From the NCBI GenBank assembly GCA_965248175.1, contig OZ252093.1:248001-312000 (forward strand): a stretch of 64,000 nucleotides of DNA, written 5' to 3'. The notes under the pieces were generated by a model. That model ran no database searches, was not told the DNA's origin, and saw only the letters and a program-made list of their open reading frames with translations. This DNA is from VXPQ01 sp965248175. Its GTDB lineage: Bacteria > Bacteroidota > Rhodothermia > Rhodothermales > VXPQ01. This document shows, piece by piece, positions 34,550 to 42,229 of the stretch. The translations under genes and the position numbers were made by a program. Within the stretch, counting starts at the first letter, position 1, and each line of letters opens with the position of its first letter.

Positions 34550-35470
34550 ATGGCCAATCTCCGGGACATACGGAACAGGATCGATTCGATCCGCAATACG
34601 CAGCAGGTGACGCGCGCCATGAAGATGGTGGCGGCGGCCAAGCTGCGGCGCGCGCAGGAACGCATATTCAGCACGCGGCCGTATGCGTACCGGCTCGGCG
34701 CGGTCATCAGCCGGCTCAAGGAGCAACTCGATGCCACGGAACACCCGTTGCTGCAGAAGCGCGAAAAGGGCCAGAGTATCCTGTTTATCGTGGTGACGGC
34801 CGACCGGGGCCTGGCGGGCGCCTTCAACGCCAATGTCGTCAAGGAAGCCGAACAGGCGATGGCGGCATACGAAGAGGTGCGCAAGGCCGGCAACCTGCAC
34901 GTGCTTGCCGTGGGCCGGAAGGGGCATAAGCATTTCGCCCGCAGGGGGTATCAGATGACCGGCGATTTTCGCGGCGTCTTCGACCATATCGAGGTGGAAA
35001 CGGCCCGGAAGATCGTCGAGCAGGCCGTGGATGGGTATCTGAACGGTTCCTGGAACGAGGTCAAAATCGTCTACAACGAATTCCGGAACACCATTGCCCA
35101 GAACCGGATCGTCGAACCGTTTCTGCCGATCCCGAAGAAGCAGTTCCTGACCCCGATCATGGAGGCGCGAGGCGAAGGAGATGGTCAGGAAGACAATCGT
35201 GCAGTGGCCGATTCCATTTTCGAGCCGGAAGCGGAATCCGTCCTGCACGAGTTGCTGCCGAGATACCTGCAATACCAGGTATGGCGCGTTCTGCTCGAAT
35301 CGAACGCGGCGGAACAGGGTGCGCGCATGGTAGCCATGGACAATGCGACCTCCAATGCGGAAGACTTCCTGCGCAACCTGAAACTGAAGTACAACCGGGC
35401 GCGCCAATCCGCGATCACCACGGAGATCATCGAGATCGTTTCGGGAGCCAACGCCCTGGAAGCCGGATAA
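34550..35470 (+). CDS. atpG: ATP synthase F1 subunit gamma
   Basis: The 306-aa rotor shaft. Conserved ends are IRNRIDSIRNTQQVTRAMKM at the N-terminus and the C-terminal helix MVAMDNATSNAEDFLRNL followed by YNRARQSAITTEIIEIVSGA. It is the last gene of the cluster; atpD (beta) and atpC (epsilon) do not follow, so the operon ends here and those genes must be elsewhere. Confidence 0.96.
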   Translation: MANLRDIRNRIDSIRNTQQVTRAMKMVAAAKLRRAQERIFSTRPYAYRLGAVISRLKEQLDATEHPLLQKREKGQSILFIVVTADRGLAGAFNANVVKEAEQAMAAYEEVRKAGNLHVLAVGRKGHKHFARRGYQMTGDFRGVFDHIEVETARKIVEQAVDGYLNGSWNEVKIVYNEFRNTIAQNRIVEPFLPIPKKQFLTPIMEARGEGDGQEDNRAVADSIFEPEAESVLHELLPRYLQYQVWRVLLESNAAEQGARMVAMDNATSNAEDFLRNLKLKYNRARQSAITTEIIEIVSGANALEAG

Positions 35471-35573
35471 AATCCGCATCGCGGGGCATCGAACCTCGTA
35501 AACCTTCCGGCGTTAGCAGGGATCGTGAAATGCAAACGAAACGTGCGCCGGGATGCGTCCCGCAAGCGCAACG

Positions 35574-35662
35574 GGAGAGGTGGCCGAGCTGGCTGAAGGC
35601 GCTCCCCTGCTAAGGGAGTATACGGCAACCCCGTATCGAGGGTTCGAATCCCTCCCTCTCCG
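35574..35662 (+). tRNA. tRNA-Ser (anticodon GCT)
   Basis: A class II tRNA with long variable arm. Acceptor GGAGAGG pairs with CCTCTCC; anticodon stem CTCCC/GGGAG encloses CTGCTAA, giving anticodon GCT for AGC/AGU. The variable arm is TATACGGCAACCCCGTATC-like and the T-loop is GGTTCGAATCC. The 3' CCA is not encoded. It marks the left edge of the AT-rich accessory block. Confidence 0.95.
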
Positions 35663-35766
35663 CGAGTAAGGAATCAGCGTATAGCTGATAAGAAGGGTGG
35701 AAATTAAACAAAAGAGGCAGGCGACTCATATCATAGCATGAATTTGGCCCCAGGGAGTGCTACGTT

Positions 35767-36096
35767 TTGAGTGATCTTTTCTTCGAGCGATCTGTTCTCA
35801 ACTCCCCTTACGAGTATCCCGACCGTCATTGGGAACTGGACGCGGACGGACAGCCAACCCAGTATATCGTCGAGACACGCCAGCACCGAGTACATTTTGC
35901 TAATACTGATCGGCGAAGAGACGGCACGGTCGAACTTCGAGGACAGGATGGAAGTCGAATTCAACAAAATAGTCGAACAACACGCTTCCCGTTGCGTTTC
36001 AACTTCTCAGAACAGAGTGGGAACTTGGCCAAAATTCTGAACGCACAAGGCAACCTTTTGCGTACCTTGGCAAAAAAGGATCAAAACCTGACATGA
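35767..36096 (+). pseudogene. Degenerate fragment of a BPTD_3080-type restriction endonuclease
   Basis: A 109-codon frame from a TTG, with AGGGAG about 9 bases upstream. The first 37 or so residues (FFERSVLNSPYEYPDRHWEL, then DADGQPTQYIVETR) match from memory the extreme N-terminus of the large type III-like DEAD-helicase endonucleases called BPTD_3080 family, normally around 1000 residues. After VETR the frame loses similarity. Adding one base there continues as STEYIL in the +2 frame, close to the family's (A/T)E(F/Y)I(T/L)PIPKP block, so a frameshift is likely. The remainder is unrecognised. The stop overlaps the next ATG (ATGA). It could have been reused as a short leader ORF. Confidence 0.6.
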
Positions 36097-36884
36097 GCTC
36101 ACCGTCCATAGCATTCAGGAATCCGCCAATCAATGAGGTCGTGGTATCCACATACTTCAACCCCTCACTGTCCGGCTTGCGGAGCGAGCACATAGGTCTA
36201 TTTTGGGGAGAAATAAAACAGGATTTTCCTGTCGTGAGCCAACACCCCCCGGTAGGCACTGAATTGGATGTCAGATCCAAAGAAGCATTTCCAATGCCTA
36301 GGTACTGGTTCATTTCAGAAGATGAAATTAATCTTATTCAAGTGCAGAAAAACGCCTTTATGTTCAACTGGCGGGGCAGGAATGAAGAATATCCAAGATT
36401 TCACAAGGATATTAAACCAACTTTTGATAAATATTATGGACGCTTTGGAGAATTTATTAAGAAAGAAACTGAAATGGAATATCCTACTATTGATCTTTGT
36501 GAATTGGCCTACATAAATGCTGTGAAACAATGTGAAGACTGGAATGGGGTAATGGATACGTCAAACATTATTCCCTCATTCTCTATCCTGAATATAGGTG
36601 CAGTATACCCCGACCCTGTAGTATTGAATTGTAATTACATTTATCGCATATCCAATAATCTGCAAATTAACGTTCGCATACGTAGTGCGGTGATGGCTCA
36701 AGACGAGAACGTACCTGTGCTGATATTCGAAATTAGGGCTAGTGGCCGTCTTGGGCAGGTTGTGAAATCAGGAGCGGATGAATGGTTCGAGCAAGCCCAT
36801 GACGCTATCATAAATTGTTTCCTGGATATGACAAGTCAAGATATCCAAAACAACCTTTGGCAACGAGTAGAGGAAACCCAATGA
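36093..36884 (+). CDS. TIGR04255-like protein of unknown function
   Basis: A 263-aa cytoplasmic protein matching, by recollection of the consensus, the sporadically distributed TIGR04255 family. Diagnostic stretches: FRNPPINEVVVSTYFNP at the start, GLFWGEIKQDFP, then MPRYWFISEDEINLIQVQKN and AFMFNWRGRNEEYPRF, YGRFGEFI, and a C-terminal AHDAIINCFLDMTSQDIQ. No nuclease, kinase or membrane motif is seen. The coding sequence is AT-rich (16 G/C in 36421-36480, against 39 of 60 in 34201-34260 within atpA). It is joined by ATGA overlaps to the frames before and after, so it is the first complete gene of a coupled cassette. Confidence 0.75.
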   Translation: MSSPSIAFRNPPINEVVVSTYFNPSLSGLRSEHIGLFWGEIKQDFPVVSQHPPVGTELDVRSKEAFPMPRYWFISEDEINLIQVQKNAFMFNWRGRNEEYPRFHKDIKPTFDKYYGRFGEFIKKETEMEYPTIDLCELAYINAVKQCEDWNGVMDTSNIIPSFSILNIGAVYPDPVVLNCNYIYRISNNLQINVRIRSAVMAQDENVPVLIFEIRASGRLGQVVKSGADEWFEQAHDAIINCFLDMTSQDIQNNLWQRVEETQ

Positions 36885-37531
36885 CATCGCAATCGCCCAG
36901 TACTCTTGATTCGGTCTACCAGCTACCCGTACTGCTGATAGATCTCGACTCCGTATCCACTTTTGGTCCGGATCGAGATTCAAATCCTCTCATTTCTCAT
37001 CTTGACTTTTGGCAACTCCATGCTACAATACATGATGAAAGCCCCTTGGACAACTGGTCCGGCGGGATCATCCCTGACAACCCCTCGAACGCTCTTACTA
37101 ATCATGGTGTTGGTCCAACTGACCTGAAGAGCCTCTTTGATGCTGAGCTTGCTAACAAAAAGGAAAAGGTACAGCAAATACATCTGGCATACCAGGCACG
37201 GATCGAAGCGCTACATGGGTATGCCATACCTGAAGGATTCACTATAAAAGAAATATCTAAAGAAGACTTCTGGTCATTTCTAAGATCGACTTTCTACACG
37301 AGAAAAGCGGCTTTATTCCTTATGGATAATGGGAATTTACGTGCAGTGTGGCAAGATGATACTGAAAACCATATTGGACTTCAGTTTCTCGGAAACCAAT
37401 TGGTGGAGTATGTTATTTTCAAGCGTCGCTCAGTTACCAGAGATGTTTCAAGAGTCGCTGGAATCGACATGCTAGATGGAATCAAAATGCAAATTCGCGC
37501 TTTCGGTCTTGCACTGCTGATGGGCGAATGA
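36881..37531 (+). CDS. Conserved cassette protein, 216 aa, function unknown
   Basis: The start MTSQSPSTLDSVYQ at 36881 overlaps the previous TGA by 4 bases; AGAGGA about 7 bases upstream supports it over a frame open from 36815. The N-terminal 95 residues are variable and polar. The C-terminal part (about 120-216) looks conserved: EDFWSFLRSTFYTRKAALFL, DNGNLRAVWQD, HIGLQFLGNQLVEYVIFKRR, VSRVAGIDMLDGIKMQIRAF. I have seen proteins of this pattern next to TIGR04255 genes but know of no assigned function. No catalytic motif, signal or TM segment is evident. Base composition is as AT-rich as its neighbours. Confidence 0.7.
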   Translation: MTSQSPSTLDSVYQLPVLLIDLDSVSTFGPDRDSNPLISHLDFWQLHATIHDESPLDNWSGGIIPDNPSNALTNHGVGPTDLKSLFDAELANKKEKVQQIHLAYQARIEALHGYAIPEGFTIKEISKEDFWSFLRSTFYTRKAALFLMDNGNLRAVWQDDTENHIGLQFLGNQLVEYVIFKRRSVTRDVSRVAGIDMLDGIKMQIRAFGLALLMGE

Positions 37532-37989
37532 CTGGAAACAACTTGAAAGATAACGAACTTCCAGAGGAGGATCATGTGGTTCATTATGTAGGACCAAAGC
37601 ATTTTCAAGATGGCGTTGTGAATGGTGCAAAGTTTCGATTACGCCCCCAAGATACTGGCTTATCCGTTAATTGGCTGGAGTACTTCGGTAACCATACCAA
37701 GGCGGAACAGTTGGATGAAGTGAGCCGGCTGTTGCGGCCTAGACTTACCATTAGAAAGAGCGGATGTCTCGCAGAGTTGAATGTTGGCGCAACAAAGCAG
37801 CATCTTAGGCACAAGTTGAATGGTTTGCGCTTTATAAACACGCCCCGGCCTGCTACAAACGGAGTTGAAGCTGATCCATCACACAGTGAAATCATGGGAT
37901 TGCCGCCAGGGGATTCCGAACTTGCTGCAATTGTCAGTGACATGATAGCTAAGAAATGCATAACAAACATTTACCCGGCGGGGAAGTAG
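37528..37989 (+). CDS. Conserved cassette protein, 153 aa, function unknown
   Basis: This gene starts at an ATGA overlap with the 216-aa gene and closes the cassette. Its pattern is distinctive: LPEEDHVVHYVGPKHFQDG, FRLRPQDTGLSVNWLEYFG, then EQLDEVSRLLRPRLTIRKSG, LAELNVGATKQHLR and DPSHSEIMGLPPGDSELAAI. The VNWLE, ELNVGATK and ADPSHSE-GLPPGDS blocks recur in many small conserved proteins of unknown function that I recall from diverse genomes. Several conserved His, Asp and Ser residues could form an active or binding site, but none is proven. Followed by 134 bases without a gene before glpK. Confidence 0.7.
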   Translation: MTGNNLKDNELPEEDHVVHYVGPKHFQDGVVNGAKFRLRPQDTGLSVNWLEYFGNHTKAEQLDEVSRLLRPRLTIRKSGCLAELNVGATKQHLRHKLNGLRFINTPRPATNGVEADPSHSEIMGLPPGDSELAAIVSDMIAKKCITNIYPAGK

Positions 37990-38123
37990 TAAACATCAAA
38001 GGGAATATCTGACAAGTCCGGCGTCTCGCTATTATTGAGGAATCATACAAAAACCTCCCCCCACTCCGTATATTGGCCCCCACCCCGCTACAATTACCCA
38101 TGTGACCGATAGTACCCATCCCC

Positions 38124-39626
38124 ATGCCCGATCCAGGATATATTCTCGCCCTCGATCAGGGCACAACCAGTTCCCGGGCCATTCTTTTCGACCATAGCGG
38201 CACAATCCGGGGCGTCGCGCAGCGCGAATTCCGGCAGATTTTCCCGCAGCCCGGCTGGGTCGAGCACGACCCGCAAGAGATATGGTCTTCCCAGGCAGGC
38301 GTTGCCGCCGAAGTGCTGGCGGGAGCGAACCTCTCGGCCTCCGATGTAGCCGCCATCGGCATCACGAATCAACGGGAAACGGCTGTTGTCTGGGACCGGC
38401 GCACCGGCGAGCCAATCCATCACGCCATCGTATGGCAGGACCGCCGCACCGCGGGCATGTGTGACCGGCTGCGAGAAGCCGGCCTCGCCGATCTGATTCG
38501 CGCCCGGACGGGCCTTGTCCTCGACGCCTACTTCTCCGGCACCAAAGTCCGCTGGATGCTCGACAACGTGGAGGGCGCCCGCGAACGGGCGGAACGAGGC
38601 GAGTTGGCCTTCGGCACCGTGGATTCCTGGCTGATCTGGAACATGACCTCGGGCCGTATGCACGTCACCGACGCCACGAACGCCTCGCGGACCCTGCTCT
38701 ATAATATTCATACGAACGAGTGGGACGACGAATTGCTCGATATATTCGGCGTGCCCCGCAGCCTGTTGCCGGAGGTCCGCTCATCGAGCGAGGTATATGC
38801 AGAGACCTCGGAGCATACGTTCATGCCGAATGTCCCCATCGCAGGCATCGCCGGAGATCAGCAGGCGGCCCTTTTCGGGCAGGTATGCACGACGCCGGGC
38901 ATGGTCAAGAATACGTACGGCACGGGGTGCTTCCTGTTGATGCAGACCGGCGAGGAGGCGGTGCAATCGGACAACAATCTCCTTACGACCATCGCCTGGC
39001 GGATCGGCGACCGGACCGAGTATGCGCTGGAGGGCAGCGTGTTCATCGCTGGCGCCGTGGTACAGTGGCTGCGGGACGGGCTTGGCGTCATCCGCACTTC
39101 GTCGGACGTGGAAGCCCTGGCGCATTCCGTGCCCGATAACGGGGGCGTGTATTTCGTGCCGGCGTTCACCGGACTGGGCGCCCCGCACTGGGACCCGTAT
39201 GCGCGCGGCGCCATCGTGGGGCTGACGCGCGGCGCTACCGCCGGACACCTTGCCCGCGCTGCGCTGGAAAGCATCGCCTTTCAAACGGCGGACCTGATCC
39301 AGGCCATGGAGGCCGATTCGGGGCTGCGCCTCTCCGAGCTGCGCGTTGACGGCGGGGCTACGGCCAACAATCTGCTCATGCAGTTCCAGGCCGATCTGCT
39401 GGGCGTCCCTGCGGTGCGCCCCCGCATCGCAGAAACGACCGCGCTGGGCGCCGCCTATCTTGCCGGCCTTGCGGTGGGATTCTGGGCAAACCAGGAGGAA
39501 ATTTCCTCGCAATGGCAGGTGGATCGACGGTTCGAGCCCGCCATGGAGCGCGGTATTGCCGAAGATATGCTCAGGCAATGGAGGCGTGCGCTCGAACGCG
39601 CCGCAGGCTGGGATATCCCTTCCTGA
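38124..39626 (+). CDS. glpK: Glycerol kinase
   Basis: The 500-aa FGGY-family enzyme phosphorylates glycerol to sn-glycerol 3-phosphate. It has the N-terminal phosphate-binding ALDQGTTSSRAILFD, glycerol-contact region GITNQRETAVVWDRRTG, the family signatures around GYTGCF-like TYGTGCFLLMQTG, and the C-terminal ELRVDGGATANNLLMQFQAD. The length matches the E. coli enzyme. glpF follows 64 bases downstream, forming a glycerol uptake pair. Base composition returns here to the GC-rich style of the rest of the window. Confidence 0.96.
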   Translation: MPDPGYILALDQGTTSSRAILFDHSGTIRGVAQREFRQIFPQPGWVEHDPQEIWSSQAGVAAEVLAGANLSASDVAAIGITNQRETAVVWDRRTGEPIHHAIVWQDRRTAGMCDRLREAGLADLIRARTGLVLDAYFSGTKVRWMLDNVEGARERAERGELAFGTVDSWLIWNMTSGRMHVTDATNASRTLLYNIHTNEWDDELLDIFGVPRSLLPEVRSSSEVYAETSEHTFMPNVPIAGIAGDQQAALFGQVCTTPGMVKNTYGTGCFLLMQTGEEAVQSDNNLLTTIAWRIGDRTEYALEGSVFIAGAVVQWLRDGLGVIRTSSDVEALAHSVPDNGGVYFVPAFTGLGAPHWDPYARGAIVGLTRGATAGHLARAALESIAFQTADLIQAMEADSGLRLSELRVDGGATANNLLMQFQADLLGVPAVRPRIAETTALGAAYLAGLAVGFWANQEEISSQWQVDRRFEPAMERGIAEDMLRQWRRALERAAGWDIPS

Positions 39627-39690
39627 GGATGCCTTTCTGCCCTCCCGTCGGTACCTTACAGACTTCCGCACACCATCCTTCCTTGCACAC

Positions 39691-40404
39691 ATGACTCCCT
39701 TTTTTGGAGAACTCGTCGGAACCGCTTTGCTGATTTTGCTGGGCGACGGCGTCGTAGCGAATGTCTTGCTCAAAGGAACCAAGGGCGAGAACGCCGGCTG
39801 GATCGTCATCACGTTCGGGTGGGGTATGGCCGTGTTTGCGGCCGTATTCTGCGTCGCCGCCTTTTCCGGCGGCCATATCAATCCTGCAGTGACCCTGGGA
39901 CTGGCCATAGCAGGCAAGTTCCCCTGGGCGGACGTGCCCTTGTACCTGATCGCGCAATTTATCGGCGGCGCGCTGGGCGCCTTCCTGACCTGGCTGCATT
40001 ACCGTCCGCATTTTATGCATACCGAAGACGGAGACCGGAAGCTGGCCGTTTTCAGCACCGGCCCGGAGATCCGGAAACCGGGAGCAAACTTCATTTCCGA
40101 GGTCATTGGCACGTTCGTGCTCGTTTTCGGCGTACTGTATATGGCGGCGCCGGAAACCGGCCTGGGCGCCCTGGACGCATTGCCGGTGGGACTGCTTGTG
40201 CTGGCTATCGGGCTGTGCCTCGGCGGAACGACAGGATATGCGATCAATCCGGCCCGTGACTTGAGCCCGCGCGTGATGCATGCTATCCTTCCCCTCGGAA
40301 AGGGCAAGCGGGACAGCGACTGGGGATATGCATGGATCCCGGTATTCGGTCCGTTTGCGGGCGGTGCACTGGCCGCACTGGCGTATTGTTTGCTGGGCGC
40401 ATAA
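39691..40404 (+). CDS. glpF: Glycerol uptake facilitator (aquaglyceroporin)
   Basis: A 237-aa MIP-family channel in the inner membrane. Both NPA boxes are present, GGHINPAVTLG and YAINPARDLSPR; the Asp directly after the second NPAR is the hallmark of glycerol-conducting members. Six hydrophobic helices are visible. The ATG at 39691 gives the normal family N-terminus (MTPFFGELVGTALLI); earlier in-frame codons lie inside glpK in another frame and are rejected. It works with the adjacent GlpK, which traps glycerol by phosphorylation. Confidence 0.95.
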   Translation: MTPFFGELVGTALLILLGDGVVANVLLKGTKGENAGWIVITFGWGMAVFAAVFCVAAFSGGHINPAVTLGLAIAGKFPWADVPLYLIAQFIGGALGAFLTWLHYRPHFMHTEDGDRKLAVFSTGPEIRKPGANFISEVIGTFVLVFGVLYMAAPETGLGALDALPVGLLVLAIGLCLGGTTGYAINPARDLSPRVMHAILPLGKGKRDSDWGYAWIPVFGPFAGGALAALAYCLLGA

Positions 40405-40512
40405 GCGCTGCCGGATCATACTCGCAGCTGCCCTGCTGCACCTGCTGCGGAACCGCAGGGAACGGCAACTTGTACAGCATTGGATTGCCGGGAAATGATC
40501 GAACGGCTCCCG

Positions 40513-40599
40513 GGAGGGGTGGCAGAGCGGTCGAATGCACTGGTCTTGAAAACCAGCGTACCCTCGCGGGTACCGGGGGTTCGAATCCCTCCCCCTCCG
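40513..40599 (+). tRNA. tRNA-Ser (anticodon TGA)
   Basis: A class II tRNA. Acceptor GGAGGGG pairs with CCCCTCC; anticodon stem CTGGT/ACCAG encloses CTTGAAA, anticodon TGA reading UCA. A long variable arm (CGTACCCTCGCGGGTACCG) and T-loop GGTTCGAATCC complete it. The 3' CCA is not encoded. Its 3' end is nearly identical to that of tRNA-Ser(GCT), differing by one base over about 24. Confidence 0.95.
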
Positions 40600-40710
40600 C
40601 GTTCCTTGCCACCAGTGCACCGATTTCCGGAGAGCGCAACTTTTTCTGCGGCGGCGATTGCAACACCGGGGCCTTATTCCCGTAACGATACGTTATACCC
40701 GGCGTTTTGC

Positions 40711-40737
40711 TCTGCGCTCCCGCCTCGGGAGCGCAGA
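40711..40737. terminator. Perfect 12-bp hairpin between tRNA-Ser and the TolC gene
   Basis: TCTGCGCTCCCG (40711-40722) pairs perfectly with CGGGAGCGCAGA (40726-40737) around a three-base CCT loop. No T-run follows on the plus strand. It may end the tRNA transcript or shape the 5' leader of the TolC gene, which starts 47 bases downstream. Confidence 0.5.
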
Positions 40738-40784
40738 AACATCCCCACACGGAATATCCCGAAATTCAGTCCAGGGCAGAGATC

Positions 40785-42170
40785 ATGTATATGGTGAACC
40801 ATGCCGGTCGTTTCCGCCAGACGCCGCTTTTCGCTCTTCTGCTTGCGGCGGGTATGTTTCTGCTTGCGCCGAGCGGGGTGCGCCATGCACAGGCGCAACA
40901 GCCTCAAGTCATCACCTTCGACGAAGCGATCCGGATTGCACTCGACCGGAATATCCAGGTGAAACAGTCCGGAAACAACATCGAACTAAGCGCGAGGCAG
41001 GTGTTTCAGCGGCGGATGAATTTTCTGCCCTCTTTTTCGATGTCCACCAACGGATCGCGGGGGTCCGGTTTCGCACAGGACCAGGCAGGACGGAATATCC
41101 AGTTCACGAGTCAGAACCTGAATGGATCGCTTTCGGGGCAGATCAACCTGTTCGACGGGTTTGCGAATATAGCAGCGCTTCAGCAATCGAAGCACAACCT
41201 GCAGGCCAGTGAGCTCACGTACGATCAGACCCGGGAAACCGTGGCGTTCGATGTGGCCAGCAATTTTCTCCTCTATGTAAATGGGGGCCAACTGGTTGTC
41301 ATCCAGCAGGAGAATCTGGAAGCCCAACGCCAGCTTCTGGCCCAGATCGAGGAATTCGTCAACGTCGGGTCGCGGCCCATCTCCGATCTGTACCAGCAGC
41401 AGGCGGCAACGGCGCAATCCGAACTGAACTTGCTTACCGCCGAGCGGGACACGGAGCTTAACAAGGCCCGGCTCATTCAGATCCTGCAACTCGACCCGCG
41501 GGGCGAGTATGAGTTTGTTGCGCCACGGTACGAAGACGTACCTGTCGCTCCGCAGGATTACAACCTGCAGGAACTCTTCGATATCGCTTTCCAGTCGCGC
41601 GACGATCTGGCGGCGCAGGAAGCGCGCATCCTCGCTGCGCAACAGGGCGTACGCCTTGCAAAATCGGTGTTCTGGCCGAGAGTGGACCTGGGCGGCAGTT
41701 ACCGCTCGAATTACTCGCCGGATATAGACAGGTCCTTCTTCGATCAGGTCGACGGCAACCGGGGCAACTCGCTCGGTTTCAACATCAGCTATTCGATCTT
41801 CGATGGCTTTTCCCGGAGTACACAGGTCCAGCAGGCCGAGGTGCAATACCGGAACACGATGCTGGAAATGGAAAGCCTGAAGCAGAACGCGGCCCTGCAG
41901 GTAAGGCAAGGCTACCTCGAATACGAGACAGCCCGGAAAAGCCTCGAAGTGTCCGAAACGCAGGTGCTTGCCGCCGAACGGGCGCTCGACGCCTCGCAGA
42001 ACCGGTACAACGTAGGGGCCGGTACGCTTGTGGAACTCACGCAAGCGCGGGCCCAGTATGTCACCGCCGTAAGCAATCGGGTGCAGGCTCAGTACAATTT
42101 CCTGTTCCAGAGCAAACTGGTCGACTTTTTTGTGGGCCGTCTGGACCTTTCGGCGCCGTTGTTCGACTAA
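40785..42170 (+). CDS. TolC-family outer-membrane efflux protein
   Basis: A 461-aa outer-membrane channel with a signal peptide (PLFALLLAAGMFLLAPSGVR, then HAQAQQ). Two internally repeated OEP halves are seen: TFDEAIRIALDRNIQVKQSG near the start and LQELFDIAFQSRDDLAAQEA midway, with long coiled-coil helices ending in VGAGTLVELTQARAQYVTA. It should form the exit duct of the tripartite exporter encoded with the adaptor and ABC genes that follow. Two closely spaced ATG codons (40785, 40791) are possible starts. Confidence 0.92.
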   Translation: MYMVNHAGRFRQTPLFALLLAAGMFLLAPSGVRHAQAQQPQVITFDEAIRIALDRNIQVKQSGNNIELSARQVFQRRMNFLPSFSMSTNGSRGSGFAQDQAGRNIQFTSQNLNGSLSGQINLFDGFANIAALQQSKHNLQASELTYDQTRETVAFDVASNFLLYVNGGQLVVIQQENLEAQRQLLAQIEEFVNVGSRPISDLYQQQAATAQSELNLLTAERDTELNKARLIQILQLDPRGEYEFVAPRYEDVPVAPQDYNLQELFDIAFQSRDDLAAQEARILAAQQGVRLAKSVFWPRVDLGGSYRSNYSPDIDRSFFDQVDGNRGNSLGFNISYSIFDGFSRSTQVQQAEVQYRNTMLEMESLKQNAALQVRQGYLEYETARKSLEVSETQVLAAERALDASQNRYNVGAGTLVELTQARAQYVTAVSNRVQAQYNFLFQSKLVDFFVGRLDLSAPLFD

Positions 42171-42229
42171 TTTCGTAACAAGGCGCCCGGCAAACGCACT
42201 TTTCCAAACACCTTCCACTTTTCAAAGAC

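Noticed and set aside
33671..35479. 602-codon minus-strand frame opposite atpA and atpG
   Set aside because: Antisense shadow of two unmistakable ATP synthase genes; no ribosome site or motif.
35673..35689. Inverted repeat ATCAGC/GCTGAT just after tRNA-Ser(GCT)
   Set aside because: Only 6 bp with no T-run; too short to call a terminator or attachment site.
35771..36040. Overlapping +2 frame across the restriction-enzyme remnant as a separate gene
   Set aside because: Only the short STEYIL stretch is meaningful, best explained by a frameshift in the remnant.
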